NCBI RefSeq assembly: GCF_002101885.1 | Contig: NZ_LQPS01000047.1 | Span: forward strand, 62,001-126,000 | Reading direction: 5' to 3' | DNA length: 64,000 nt | DNA from: Mycolicibacter senuensis | GTDB lineage: Bacteria > Actinomycetota > Actinomycetes > Mycobacteriales > Mycobacteriaceae | Shown: positions 34,044-42,606 of the stretch, piece by piece | Numbering within the stretch: the stretch's first letter is position 1 | Layout: the number at the start of each line of letters is the position of its first letter | Notes under the pieces: generated by a model | The model's database searches: none | Told to the model about the DNA's origin: nothing | The model's input: the letters and a program-made list of their open reading frames with translations, nothing else | Made by a program: the position numbers and the translations under genes

Positions 34044-35264
34044 ATGACTTTTGTGCGCTCGGTATCAGCCCTGGTGACGGTAGGTTTTCTCGCCGCCGCC
34101 ACACCCCTGGCCGCCCCTGCAGCCGTGGCCGACCCCACTCCGGGGCTCAACGCGGGAGCCGTCGGCTGCCCGTACCAGGTGAGCACCCCGCCGGCGGTGG
34201 ACGCCTCGGAGGTGCCGCTGGCCGGTGAGCCGCCACTGCCGCTGCCGGTGCCGGCCACCACGGTCGGCGGCGACGCGCTGGCCGGCTGCGGGATCATCGC
34301 CGCGCCCGGCACCCCGCCGGTGCCCGACGAGGTGTCCGCCGAGTCGTGGCTGGTGGCCGACATGGACAGCGGGGCGGTGATCGCCGCCCGCGACCCGCAC
34401 GGCCGGCACCGGCCCGCCAGCGTGATCAAGGTACTGACCGCGATGGCGGCGCTCAACGAGCTGGACCTGGGCAAGGTCGTCCCCGGCACCCAGGAGGACG
34501 CCAACTCCGAAGGCACCCGCGTCGGCGTCGGCCCCGGCGGCGACTTCACCGTCAACCAGTTGCTGCACGGCCTGCTGATGGGGTCGGGCAACGACGCCGC
34601 GCACGCCCTGGCCACCGAACTCGGCGGCATGGACACCGCGCTGCACAAGATCAACTCACTGGCGGCCCGGCTGGGCGGCCGCGACACCCGCGCCGCCACC
34701 CCGTCCGGGCTGGACGGGCCGGGCATGAGCACCTCGGCCTACGACGTCGCGCTGTTCTACCGCTACGCCTGGAACAACCCGGTGTTCACCGACATCGTCG
34801 CAACGCGGAGCTTCGCGTTCCCCGGCTACGGCGACGTGCCCGGCTACACCCTGGAGAACGACAACCAGCTGCTCTACAACTACCCGGGCGCCCTCGGCGG
34901 CAAGACCGGCTACACCGACGACGCCGGGCAGACGTTCGTCGGCGCGGCCACCCGCGACGGCCGCCGGCTGGTGGCGGTGCTGCTGCGCGGCACCCGGCAG
35001 CCGATCCCGCCGTGGCAGCAGGCCGCGCAGCTGCTCGACTACGGCTTCGCCACCCCGGTCGGGACCCGGATCGGCACCCTGATCGAACCCGACCCGTCGC
35101 TGGTCACCCGAGCCCCCGCCGGCGCGCCGAGCCCGCAGGCCATGGCGCTGATGCCGGCCGACGACTCGGTGCCGGTGCGCGTCGGGGTCAGCATCTTCGG
35201 CACGATCATCGTGTTCGCGCTCATCCTGGGCGCACGCGCGGTCAACCGCCGCCCGCAATACTGA
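34044..35264 (+). CDS. dacB1: D-alanyl-D-alanine carboxypeptidase DacB1
   Basis: A 406-residue penicillin-binding protein that trims the terminal D-Ala of peptidoglycan stem peptides. Signal peptide about 1-30, Pro-rich lead region, then the S11 peptidase domain: SVIK with Ser126 and Lys129, SGN at 181-183, KTG at 287-289. A C-terminal membrane helix (about 380-400) anchors it on the outer face of the plasma membrane. Same order and size as Rv3330. sugI and nagA follow in the same direction. Confidence 0.94.
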   Translation: MTFVRSVSALVTVGFLAAATPLAAPAAVADPTPGLNAGAVGCPYQVSTPPAVDASEVPLAGEPPLPLPVPATTVGGDALAGCGIIAAPGTPPVPDEVSAESWLVADMDSGAVIAARDPHGRHRPASVIKVLTAMAALNELDLGKVVPGTQEDANSEGTRVGVGPGGDFTVNQLLHGLLMGSGNDAAHALATELGGMDTALHKINSLAARLGGRDTRAATPSGLDGPGMSTSAYDVALFYRYAWNNPVFTDIVATRSFAFPGYGDVPGYTLENDNQLLYNYPGALGGKTGYTDDAGQTFVGAATRDGRRLVAVLLRGTRQPIPPWQQAAQLLDYGFATPVGTRIGTLIEPDPSLVTRAPAGAPSPQAMALMPADDSVPVRVGVSIFGTIIVFALILGARAVNRRPQY

Positions 35265-35278
35265 CCCGATCCCCTACG

Positions 35279-36712
35279 GTGAGCCAGGTGGGCCGCATCG
35301 GGGAACTGCGCCGATCCTCGCCGCTGGCACTGCTGGTCGGGGTGGCCGCCGCCAGTGTCGGCGTGATCTACGGCTACGACCTGTCCAACATCGCCGGCGC
35401 CCTGCTGTTCATCGAGGCCGACTTCGGGCTGACCGCCGCCCAGCAGGAGATGGTGACCACCGCGACGGTGATCGGCGAGATCGGCGGCGCCCTGGCCGCG
35501 GGGTGGCTGGCCAACGCGATCGGGCGCAAGAAGTCGATGATCGCGGTGGCGCTGGGCTACGCGGTGTTCGCGCTGCTGGGGGCGGCGTCGACGTCGGTGC
35601 CGATGCTCACGGTGGCCCGGCTGCTGCTCGGCGTCACCATCGGGGTGTCGGTGGTGGTCGTGCCGGTGTTCGTGGCCGAGTCGGCGCCGGCCGCCGCCCG
35701 CGGCGCGCTGCTGGTCACCTACGGGGTAGCCACCGTGGTCGGGATCATCGCCGGCTACCTGTTGGCCTATCTGCTGGCCGGCGCCGGCAACTGGCGGGCG
35801 ATGCTGGGCCTGGCCGCCATCCCCGCCGTGCTGGTGACGCTGCTGCTGGCCCGCATCCCCGACACCGCCCGCTGGTATCTGCTCAAGGGCCGCGTCGACG
35901 ACGCCTACCGCACCCTGCGCCGCATCGATCCGGACATCGAGGCCGCGCAGCGCGAACTCGCCGAGATCAGCCGGACGCTGCAGGAGGAACGCCAGAGCGG
36001 GGTCGGGGTGCTGCGCGAGATGCTGCGGCCACCGTATCTGCGGGCGACGCTGTTCGTGGTGACGCTCGGGTTCTTCATCCAGATCACCGGGATCAATGCG
36101 ATCGTCTACTACAGTCCCCGGCTGTTCGAAAAGATGGGTTTCGAGGGCGATTTCGCGCTGCTGATCCTGCCGGCGCTGGTGCAGGTCGCCGCGCTGGCGG
36201 CGATGTTCGTCTCGCTGGCGTTGATCGACCGGGTGGGCCGCCGTCCCATCCTGCTGTCGGGGATCGCCACGATGGTCGTCGCCAACGTGCTGCTGATCGC
36301 GGTGTTCGCGGCCGGGTCGGCGTTCGGTGACGCGCTGGCGGTGGTCAAGTTCGGCGGGGTGGTGTTGTTCACCGTCGGCTACACCTTCGGGTTCGGTTCG
36401 CTGGTGTGGGTGTACGCCGGGGAGGCCCTGCCGGCGCGGCTGCGCGCGATGGGTTCCTCGGCGATGCTGACCTCGGATCTGGTGGCCAATGCGGTCGTCG
36501 CCGCGGTGTTCTTGACCATGCTCAGCGCACTGGGCGGCGCCGGAACGTTCGCGGTGTTCGGGGTGCTGGCGCTGCTGAGCCTGGCGTTCGTCTACCGCTA
36601 CGCCCCGGAGACCAAGGGCCGGCAACTCGAGGACATCCGGCATTTCTGGGAGAACGGCGGCCGCTGGCCCGCAGCCGAGGCGGCTGCTCCTGAGCTGGGT
36701 GCGTCGGCATGA
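35279..36712 (+). CDS. sugI: Sugar transporter of the major facilitator superfamily (SugI-like)
   Basis: A 477-residue permease with twelve membrane segments. Sugar-porter signatures are present: GYDLSNIAGAL in helix 1, GRKKSM and DRVGRRP after helices 2 and 8, PDTARW (PESPRW type) mid-chain and the C-terminal PETKGRQLEDI. It corresponds to Rv3331. I take GTG 35279 as the start; GTG 35288 in the same frame is an alternative. Its stop overlaps nagA by four bases (ATGA), suggesting uptake of an aminosugar or its derivative, though the substrate is unproven. Confidence 0.9.
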   Translation: MSQVGRIGELRRSSPLALLVGVAAASVGVIYGYDLSNIAGALLFIEADFGLTAAQQEMVTTATVIGEIGGALAAGWLANAIGRKKSMIAVALGYAVFALLGAASTSVPMLTVARLLLGVTIGVSVVVVPVFVAESAPAAARGALLVTYGVATVVGIIAGYLLAYLLAGAGNWRAMLGLAAIPAVLVTLLLARIPDTARWYLLKGRVDDAYRTLRRIDPDIEAAQRELAEISRTLQEERQSGVGVLREMLRPPYLRATLFVVTLGFFIQITGINAIVYYSPRLFEKMGFEGDFALLILPALVQVAALAAMFVSLALIDRVGRRPILLSGIATMVVANVLLIAVFAAGSAFGDALAVVKFGGVVLFTVGYTFGFGSLVWVYAGEALPARLRAMGSSAMLTSDLVANAVVAAVFLTMLSALGGAGTFAVFGVLALLSLAFVYRYAPETKGRQLEDIRHFWENGGRWPAAEAAAPELGASA

Positions 36713-37839
36713 CCCTGATCTCCGCGGACGCCGTGGTGCTCGACGGCCGGGTCTGCCGGCCCGGCTGGCTTTCGGTGGCCGACGGGCGGATCGCCGACTG
36801 CGGAACCGGGCCGGTGCGCGCCGACATCGCGTTCCCGGATTGCGTTGTGGTGCCGGGCTTTGTCGACATGCACTGTCACGGCGGCGGGGGCGCCGGCTAC
36901 CCCGACGACCCGGATCGCGCGGCGGCGCTGCACGCCGGGCACGGCACCACCGGCGGGCTGGCCAGCCTGGTGAGCGCCGCCCCGGCGGTGCTGCTGGATC
37001 AGGTGCGCGTGCTTGCCGACGCGACGCGGCGCGGTGTGGTGGACGGCATCCACCTGGAGGGGCCGTGGCTCAGCGGGCACCATTGCGGCGCCCACGATCC
37101 CGCCTGGCTGCGCGCCCCCGACGACGCCGAGGTCGATGCGCTGCTGGCCGCCGGCGACGGCGCGATCCGGATGGTGACCCTGGCACCCGAACTCTCCGGC
37201 GGACCGGCCGCGATCCGGCGGCTGGTCGAGGCGGGAGTCGTTGCGGCGCTGGGACATACCGACGCCGACTACGACCAGACACAGGCCGGGATCGACGCCG
37301 GCGCCACCGTCGGCACCCATCTGTTCAACGCGATGCGCGCGTTGCATCACCGCGAGCCGGGACCGGCACCGGCGCTGCTGGCCGATCCGCGGGTCACCGT
37401 CGAGCTGATCGCCGACGGCGTGCACCTGCATCCGGCGGTGATCCGGCACGTCGTGGCGACCGCCGGCCCGGACCGGGTCGCCCTGGTGACCGATGCGATG
37501 GCCGCGGCCGGGGCCGGCGACGGCGCGTTCACCCTCGGCGGGCTCGACGTGGAGGTGGCCGCCGGGGTGGCCCGGCTGCGCGGCACCGCCACCATCGCCG
37601 GCAGCACCGCGACCATGGACCGGCTGTTCGCGACCGCGGTGAACCTGCTCGGCGGCGACTCCACCGAGAACGATGCGGCGCTGGCCGCGGCGGTGCGCAT
37701 GACCTCGACCACCCCGGCGCGGGTGCTCGGTCTCGACGGCGCCGGGGTTTTGCGAGCCGGAACCGCGGCTAACCTGGTGGTGATGAACGCCGAGCTGCAA
37801 GTGGTGCAGGTCATGCGCCGCGGAATGTGGCTGAGATGA
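36709..37839 (+). CDS. nagA: N-acetylglucosamine-6-phosphate deacetylase
   Basis: A 376-residue amidohydrolase that removes the acetyl group of GlcNAc-6-phosphate, feeding aminosugar recycling. Metal motif DMHCHGGGG with His55 and His57, then IHLEGPWLS (metal-binding Glu), TDAMAAAG with the catalytic Asp, and AL-GHTDA. It matches Rv3332 and is coupled to sugI. Peptidoglycan turnover fragments are a likely source of substrate. Confidence 0.93.
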   Translation: MTLISADAVVLDGRVCRPGWLSVADGRIADCGTGPVRADIAFPDCVVVPGFVDMHCHGGGGAGYPDDPDRAAALHAGHGTTGGLASLVSAAPAVLLDQVRVLADATRRGVVDGIHLEGPWLSGHHCGAHDPAWLRAPDDAEVDALLAAGDGAIRMVTLAPELSGGPAAIRRLVEAGVVAALGHTDADYDQTQAGIDAGATVGTHLFNAMRALHHREPGPAPALLADPRVTVELIADGVHLHPAVIRHVVATAGPDRVALVTDAMAAAGAGDGAFTLGGLDVEVAAGVARLRGTATIAGSTATMDRLFATAVNLLGGDSTENDAALAAAVRMTSTTPARVLGLDGAGVLRAGTAANLVVMNAELQVVQVMRRGMWLR

Positions 37840-37849
37840 AGGAGAACCG

Positions 37850-38128
37850 ATGAGTGAGCCGACCGTCATCGATGTGCCCGACCAGCACCGCTATGAGATC
37901 AGTGTGGACGGCGTGCGGGCCGGGCTGGCCGCCTACCGTGACAGCGGCGATCAGCGGGATTTCCACCACACCGAGATCGACAAGGCGTTCGGCGGTCAGG
38001 GCCTGGCCACCAAGCTGATCGCCTTCGCGCTGGATGACACCCGGGCCGCGGGCAAGCAGATCGTGCCCAGCTGCTCGTTCGTGGAGGCCTACGTCGCCAA
38101 GCACCCGGAGTACGCCGGCGGCCGCTGA
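37850..38128 (+). CDS. Small GCN5-type N-acetyltransferase (YjdJ-like)
   Basis: A 92-residue minimal acetyltransferase. The core has FHHTEIDKAFGGQGLATKLIAFALD, where GGQGLA is the acetyl-CoA pyrophosphate loop, and CSFVEAYVAKHPEY closes the fold as in single-domain relatives. An AAGGAG site precedes the ATG. It is the last gene of the dacB1-sugI-nagA run. Acceptor unknown. Confidence 0.85.
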   Translation: MSEPTVIDVPDQHRYEISVDGVRAGLAAYRDSGDQRDFHHTEIDKAFGGQGLATKLIAFALDDTRAAGKQIVPSCSFVEAYVAKHPEYAGGR

Positions 38129-38185
38129 GGATGCCCGGGCCGGGCTTCCTGGTCACCGCACACCGCGCGCAGTGACGAGAGCACC

Positions 38186-39121
38186 TCAGGTGCGCGCCTT
38201 CGTCCGCCAGCGATCCGGATCGTCTTCGAGGGCGCCGCGGTCCCAGTCGCCGCGCACCGCGGCCGCCTCGTAGGTGTCCTGGAGGAACTCGAGCAGCACC
38301 GCGTCCGGGTCGGGCGCTTGGCGCACCACTTCATACGGTAGGACGAATTCGCCCATGTCCGTGCTGTAGAACGCCTGCGCGGGCCGCACCGGGTGGTCGG
38401 CGAAACCGTCCGGCTCCGGGTAGGCGTAGGCGTAGAAGCCGCCTTCCTCCCCGCCCCCGGGCCAGAATCCGCAGCTGCTGAGTTCGTGCGAGTAGCCCTC
38501 CACCATCACCCAGTCACCGCAGTTGGGCGCGCCGCCCGGGTGGGTCGGCGCGGTACGGCCGGAGAAGCGGGTGCAGGCGAGATCCATCGCGCCCCAGAAG
38601 AAGTGAACGGGGCTGACTTTGCCGATGAAGCGGGAGCGAAACCGGCTCAGCACGCGGTGTGCCTGCACCAGTTGCCGCCAGAACAACTGCGCTGCCTGGG
38701 CGTCGTACGAGGCGTGCTCGACGTCCTCGGCGAACGGGATGGCCTGCTGCACCTCGTTGGGGTGGGACTGGATTGCGGTGTGCAGGCCCAACTCGTCCAA
38801 CGCGGACATGAACGCCGAGTGGAATTCCGCCACCGATTGCCGCCGCAGTGCGATGGCCCGAGTCGCGCCGCAGCCGCTGCGGATGCCCAATTGGTGTTCG
38901 ACGAAGTCGAATTCGATGTCGAACACGTCGCTGCCGTACGGGATCGCCGACGTTGCCAGGCCGCGCGCGGTGACATACAGCGTCACCTGCCACCAGTGGT
39001 TCACCAAGGGTGCGTGCGCCAGGCGGACTTTGCCGACGATCTGGGTCCACATGTGCAGGGTGTCCCGAGTGGGCCCCCAGTCCTGCACTCGAAGACGGGG
39101 CCAGCCGGTTTCGCGCACCAT
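38186..39121 (-). CDS. DUF5996-family protein
   Basis: A 311-residue soluble protein of a conserved bacterial family without a known function. The family-like N-terminus is WPRLRVQDWGPTRDTLHMWTQIVGKVRLA, given here in two parts: the WP..W pair, then LHMWTQIVGK and NHWWQVTLYVTARGL. HFFWGAMDLACTRFSGR and WPGGGEEGGFYAYAYPEP are further conserved blocks. No export signal. It has a separate start at ATG 39121 and no close partner gene. Confidence 0.8.
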   Translation of the reverse strand: MVRETGWPRLRVQDWGPTRDTLHMWTQIVGKVRLAHAPLVNHWWQVTLYVTARGLATSAIPYGSDVFDIEFDFVEHQLGIRSGCGATRAIALRRQSVAEFHSAFMSALDELGLHTAIQSHPNEVQQAIPFAEDVEHASYDAQAAQLFWRQLVQAHRVLSRFRSRFIGKVSPVHFFWGAMDLACTRFSGRTAPTHPGGAPNCGDWVMVEGYSHELSSCGFWPGGGEEGGFYAYAYPEPDGFADHPVRPAQAFYSTDMGEFVLPYEVVRQAPDPDAVLLEFLQDTYEAAAVRGDWDRGALEDDPDRWRTKART

Positions 39122-39172
39122 TCGCCTCTACTACCCGTTTCGGCGGCCGGTCACACCGTCGCAGCGGGCGAC

Positions 39173-40081
39173 TCAGTGCGCGCGCAGGTTCTCCGCCTGA
39201 ACGCCATCGGTCGCCGCCCAGGCGGTGGCGAACAGGATCAGCCGGGTGGTGACGTAGGCGAACACCAGCAGGCCCAGCACCGGCCCGAACACCGCGCCGG
39301 CCGGGCCGTTGACCACCGACTGCAGATACACCGAGCCGGCCTGCTTGAACAGCTCGTAGCCGACCGCGGCGATCAGCCCGGCCCGCGCGGCGCTGGCCAG
39401 GCTGACCGACTCGCGGGGCAGCCGGGCGATCATCCAGGTGAACAACAGCCACGACACCGCGACCGCCATCCCGACCGATGCCACCCGCAACAAGGCGCCC
39501 AGCAGATCGAAGTCGGGAACACCGAGCCAGCGCAGCATCTTGCGCATCAGCTTCGGGTCGGCCAGCGCGGTCAGCGCAATCGTGGCCAGCATGGCGCCGA
39601 ACGCCCACACCATCGCGACCAGGTCCGACAACTTCGACGAGACGAAACCCGGCTTCTCCGAACGCTTCTCCCACATCTCGGAGAGCGCCTCGCGCAGGTT
39701 GGCCATCCAGGTCAGGCCCACCCAGGCGGCCGTCGCCAGGCCGATGACACCCACCGAGGCGCGCGAACCGATGGCGGTGTCCATCAACGTCACCAACTCG
39801 TCGCCGAACTCGCCGGGGATGGAGTGCTTGATGCGGCCCTCGATCCCATCGAGCACCTCGGGTCGCCGCGACAGCAGGAAGCCGCCGACGGAGAACCCGA
39901 CCATCGCCAGCGGGAACAACGCGAAGATGGTGTAGTAGCTCATCCCGGCGGCGAAGAAGTTGCCCTGGCACTCGTCGTAGCGTTCCTGGGCCCGCATCAC
40001 GTGGTCGAACCAGCCGTAGCGCGACCGAAGCCGGTCGAGGATGCCCGGTTTGGACTCCTGGTCGGTGGCGGATTTACTCAT
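39173..40081 (-). CDS. YihY/BrkB-family inner-membrane protein
   Basis: A 302-residue protein with about six membrane helices, matching Rv3335c in place and type. Family features: GMSYYTIFALFPLAM in the first helix, ATAAWVGLTWMANLREAL near the middle, and GPVLGLLVFAYVTTRLILFATAWAA at the end. It starts three bases after trpS and is probably cotranscribed. It was once thought to be ribonuclease BN; that assignment is not valid for the family, and the role is unknown. Confidence 0.87.
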   Translation of the reverse strand: MSKSATDQESKPGILDRLRSRYGWFDHVMRAQERYDECQGNFFAAGMSYYTIFALFPLAMVGFSVGGFLLSRRPEVLDGIEGRIKHSIPGEFGDELVTLMDTAIGSRASVGVIGLATAAWVGLTWMANLREALSEMWEKRSEKPGFVSSKLSDLVAMVWAFGAMLATIALTALADPKLMRKMLRWLGVPDFDLLGALLRVASVGMAVAVSWLLFTWMIARLPRESVSLASAARAGLIAAVGYELFKQAGSVYLQSVVNGPAGAVFGPVLGLLVFAYVTTRLILFATAWAATDGVQAENLRAH

Positions 40082-40084
40082 GAC

Positions 40085-41107
40085 TCATGCCGGCGGCGGA
40101 AGGAATCCCACCCGGTCGTAGACCCGCGCGATGGTCGCCGCGGCCACCGCTTTGGCGCGTTCGGCGCCGGCGGCCAGCACCGACTGCAGTTCACCCGGGT
40201 CGGCCAGCAGTTCGTCCACCCGCGCCTTGATCGGCGTGACGAACTCGGCGACGGCCTCGGCGGTCTCCTTCTTCAGGTCGCCGTAGCCGCGGCCGGCGTA
40301 GCCCGCCACCAGTTTCTCGACGCTGTCACCGGTGATCGCCGACTGGATGGTCAGCAGGTTGGACACCCCGGGCTTGGCCTGCGGGTCGTAGCGGATCTCG
40401 CGTTCGGAGTCGGTGACCGCCGAGCGGATCTTCTTGGCGCTTTTCGCCGGATCGTCGAGCAGGCTGATCAGGCCGGCGTCGGTGGCCGCGGACTTGCTCA
40501 TCTTCGCGGTCGGATCGGCCAGGTCGTAGATCTTGGCGGTGGCCTTCGGGATCATCGGTTCGGGGACGACGAAGGTGCCGGGGAAGCGGGCGTTGAACCG
40601 CTGCGCGACGTCGCGGGCCAGTTCCAGGTGCTGTCGCTGGTCCTCGCCGACCGGCACCACGTCGGTGTCGTAGAGCAGCACGTCGGCGGCCATCAGCACC
40701 GGGTAGGTGAACAGGCCCACCGTCGTCGAGTCCGAACCCTGCTTGGCCGACTTGTCCTTGAACTGCGTCATCCGGGAGGCCTGTCCGAATCCGGTGAAAC
40801 AGCCCAGCACCCAGGCCAGTTCGGCATGCGCCGGTACGTGGCTCTGGACGAAGATCGCGCTGCGGGCCGGGTCGATGCCCAGCGCCAAATACTGCGCGGC
40901 GGTGATCAGCGTGCTTCTCCGGAGCGTCTCGGGGTCCCAGCCCGGGACGGTGATGGCGTGCATGTCGACGACGCAGAACAGCGCGTCGTGGTCGTCCTGC
41001 AGCTCCGCCCAGTGGGTGATCGCCCCCAGCGCGTTGCCGAGGTGCAGCGACGACGAGGTGGGCTGGACGCCGGAGAAGACGACGGGGCGGGTTGCGGAAG
41101 TGCTCAT
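40085..41107 (-). CDS. trpS: Tryptophanyl-tRNA synthetase
   Basis: A 340-residue class I synthetase that charges tRNA-Trp. The HIGH-type motif is HLGN at 22-25 in PTSSSLHLGN and the KMSKS motif is at 202-206. GEDQRQHLELARD lines the tryptophan/ATP pocket. It corresponds to Rv3336c, after which synteny with M. tuberculosis appears to end. Confidence 0.95.
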   Translation of the reverse strand: MSTSATRPVVFSGVQPTSSSLHLGNALGAITHWAELQDDHDALFCVVDMHAITVPGWDPETLRRSTLITAAQYLALGIDPARSAIFVQSHVPAHAELAWVLGCFTGFGQASRMTQFKDKSAKQGSDSTTVGLFTYPVLMAADVLLYDTDVVPVGEDQRQHLELARDVAQRFNARFPGTFVVPEPMIPKATAKIYDLADPTAKMSKSAATDAGLISLLDDPAKSAKKIRSAVTDSEREIRYDPQAKPGVSNLLTIQSAITGDSVEKLVAGYAGRGYGDLKKETAEAVAEFVTPIKARVDELLADPGELQSVLAAGAERAKAVAAATIARVYDRVGFLPPPA

Positions 41108-41152
41108 GGTTTCTCGATCCTGTCACGCCGGTGCGACGGTGGGCGCACGTGG

Positions 41153-41174
41153 TAACAGAGCAATCGCTCTGTTA
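41153..41174. promoter_or_regulatory. Palindromic operator in front of the TetR gene
   Basis: TAACAGAGC and GCTCTGTTA form a perfect 9-bp inverted repeat around AATC. It overlaps the -10 of the regulator gene, fitting autorepression by a TetR dimer. Confidence 0.65.
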
Positions 41175-41178
41175 TGGT
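41173..41178 (+). promoter_or_regulatory. -10 box of the tetR-echA pair (leaderless)
   Basis: TATGGT, seven bases before ATG 41186. The palindromic operator covers its first two bases. Confidence 0.5.
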
Positions 41179-41185
41179 GGCAGTC

Positions 41186-41791
41186 ATGCCCCGCCCGCGT
41201 GTGCACGACCCCGGCCGGGTGCTGGACGCGGTCGAGTCGCTGGCGGCGCGGTCCGGCCCGGCGGCGGTGACCATCCGGGCCGTCTCCGTGGCGACCGGGG
41301 CCTCCAACGGCGCGCTCTACCACGGCTTCGGGTCGCGGGCCGGACTGATCGCCGCGGCCTGGCTGCGGGCGGGACGCCGATTCCTGGACATGCAGCGCGA
41401 ACTCGTCGACGGCGCGCACCACGACGCCGCGGCGGCTGTCGTCGCCGCCGCCGACACCCCGCTGCAATTCGCCGAACACCACCCGGAATCCTCGGCGCTG
41501 CTGCTGGCGATCCGGCGCGAGGAGTTGCTCGCCGACGACCTGCCCGACGATGTCGCCGAACCGTTGCGCCGCCTCGACGCCGAACTGATCGGCCTGCTGA
41601 TCCGGCTCGCGACCGCGATGTGGGAGCGCCGCGACGCCGCCGCCGTCGACACCATCACCACGTGTGTGGTCGACCTGCCCACCGCGATCGTGCTCAGCCG
41701 AAACCGGCTGGGCAACACCGTTGCCCGCGCCCAACTGCACGCCGCGGTACGCGCCGTGCTGGCCGTGGGGCCAGAGAAAGGGGTCCGCTGA
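41186..41791 (+). CDS. TetR-family transcriptional regulator
   Basis: A 201-residue repressor. The N-terminal helix-turn-helix (about 8-55) has VTIRAVSVATGASNGALYHGFGSRAGL, split by the turn at SVATGAS. The C-terminal ligand domain is Ala/Leu/Arg-rich without a known signature. I prefer ATG 41186 to ATG 41174 because it places the palindromic operator upstream and sits seven bases after a -10 box. The stop is immediately followed by the GTG of the enoyl-CoA-hydratase gene, so the two are coupled and probably coregulated. Confidence 0.85.
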   Translation: MPRPRVHDPGRVLDAVESLAARSGPAAVTIRAVSVATGASNGALYHGFGSRAGLIAAAWLRAGRRFLDMQRELVDGAHHDAAAAVVAAADTPLQFAEHHPESSALLLAIRREELLADDLPDDVAEPLRRLDAELIGLLIRLATAMWERRDAAAVDTITTCVVDLPTAIVLSRNRLGNTVARAQLHAAVRAVLAVGPEKGVR

Positions 41792-42442
41792 GTGAACCTG
41801 ACTTATGACGACAAGATCGCCGTGCTCGATCTCGGTGACGATGAGAACCGGTTCTCCCCGGACTTTCTCGACGAGGTCGAGCGCATGCTCGACGACGCGG
41901 TGTCCAGCGGCGCCCACGGCCTGGTCACCACCGCGAGCGGCAAGTTCTACTCCAACGGCCTGGACCTGGACTGGCTGGCCGCCCACAGTGACCGCGGCGA
42001 CTGGTACGTGGGACGGGTGCAGGCGCTGCTGGCGAAGGTGCTGACGCTGCCGATCCCGACCGCGGCGGCGGTGGTGGGCCACGCGTTCGGGGCCGGAGCG
42101 ATGCTGGCGATCGGCCACGACTTCCGGGTGATGCGCGCCGACCGCGGCTTCTTCTGCTTCCCCGAGGTCGACATCCGGATCCCGTTCACCCCCGGGATGG
42201 CCGCGCTGATCCAGGCCAAGCTCACCCCGGCGGCTCAGATGGCGTCGATGACGACCGGTCGGCGGTTCGGCGGGACGGACGCCGCGGCCATCGGCATCGT
42301 CGACGGCACCGCCGGTGAGGGCGCGGTGACGCCCGCCGCGGTCGAGTTGCTGCGGCCGCTGGCCGGAAAGGATCCCGGCACGCTCGGCGCGATCAAGACC
42401 GGCATGTTCGGGCCGGCGGTGGCGGCGTTGACGGCGACCTGA
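41792..42442 (+). CDS. Enoyl-CoA hydratase/isomerase family protein
   Basis: A 216-residue crotonase-fold protein. The oxyanion-hole segments are SGKFYSNGLDLDWL (about 50-63) and VVGHAFGAGAMLAIGHDFRVM (about 90-110). The usual catalytic Glu pair of hydratases is not obvious: the second site reads FCFPEVDIRIPFTPG, with Glu in the isomerase-like position. It may therefore be a delta-isomerase rather than a hydratase. It is controlled with the adjacent TetR gene, consistent with a lipid-linked inducer. Confidence 0.82.
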   Translation: MNLTYDDKIAVLDLGDDENRFSPDFLDEVERMLDDAVSSGAHGLVTTASGKFYSNGLDLDWLAAHSDRGDWYVGRVQALLAKVLTLPIPTAAAVVGHAFGAGAMLAIGHDFRVMRADRGFFCFPEVDIRIPFTPGMAALIQAKLTPAAQMASMTTGRRFGGTDAAAIGIVDGTAGEGAVTPAAVELLRPLAGKDPGTLGAIKTGMFGPAVAALTAT

Positions 42443-42454
42443 ACAACATCGGCC

Positions 42455-42475
42455 CCGCCCGTCACCGGCGGGCGG
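42455..42475 (+). terminator. Hairpin after the enoyl-CoA-hydratase gene
   Basis: A 7-bp GC stem (42455-42461 with 42469-42475) and seven-base loop, 12 bases after the stop. Its 3' arm overlaps the next possible helix (42471-42478 with 42488-42495). Confidence 0.45.
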
Positions 42476-42483
42476 GCATAGGG

Positions 42484-42581
42484 CAGTTGCCCGCCTCTGC
42501 GCGACAATCAAGCGGTGCACCCGAGCGCCCGCGCCCACCCAACCAACCGGCCTGGTGTTGTCGCTGCGAGGCGGGCAACTG
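42484..42581 (+). promoter_or_regulatory. Long interrupted inverted repeat in the cobG leader
   Basis: CAGTTGCCCGCCTC (42484-42497) is the exact reverse complement of 42568-42581. After a 3-base mismatch, another 7 bp (42501-42507 with 42558-42564) continue the stem. The 5' arm also takes part in a shorter helix with 42471-42478. No cobalamin-riboswitch core is present. It could act as a leader RNA switch or a protein site for the cobG operon. Confidence 0.45.
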
Positions 42582-42606
42582 ACACCCGCCCTCCCGAGCG
42601 TGACGG

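Noticed and set aside
38393..41155. A 920-residue open frame on the plus strand
   Set aside because: It is antisense to DUF5996, YihY and trpS, whose proteins have clear family motifs. Its translation is low-complexity Gly/Arg/Gln-rich. Long false frames are normal at this GC content.
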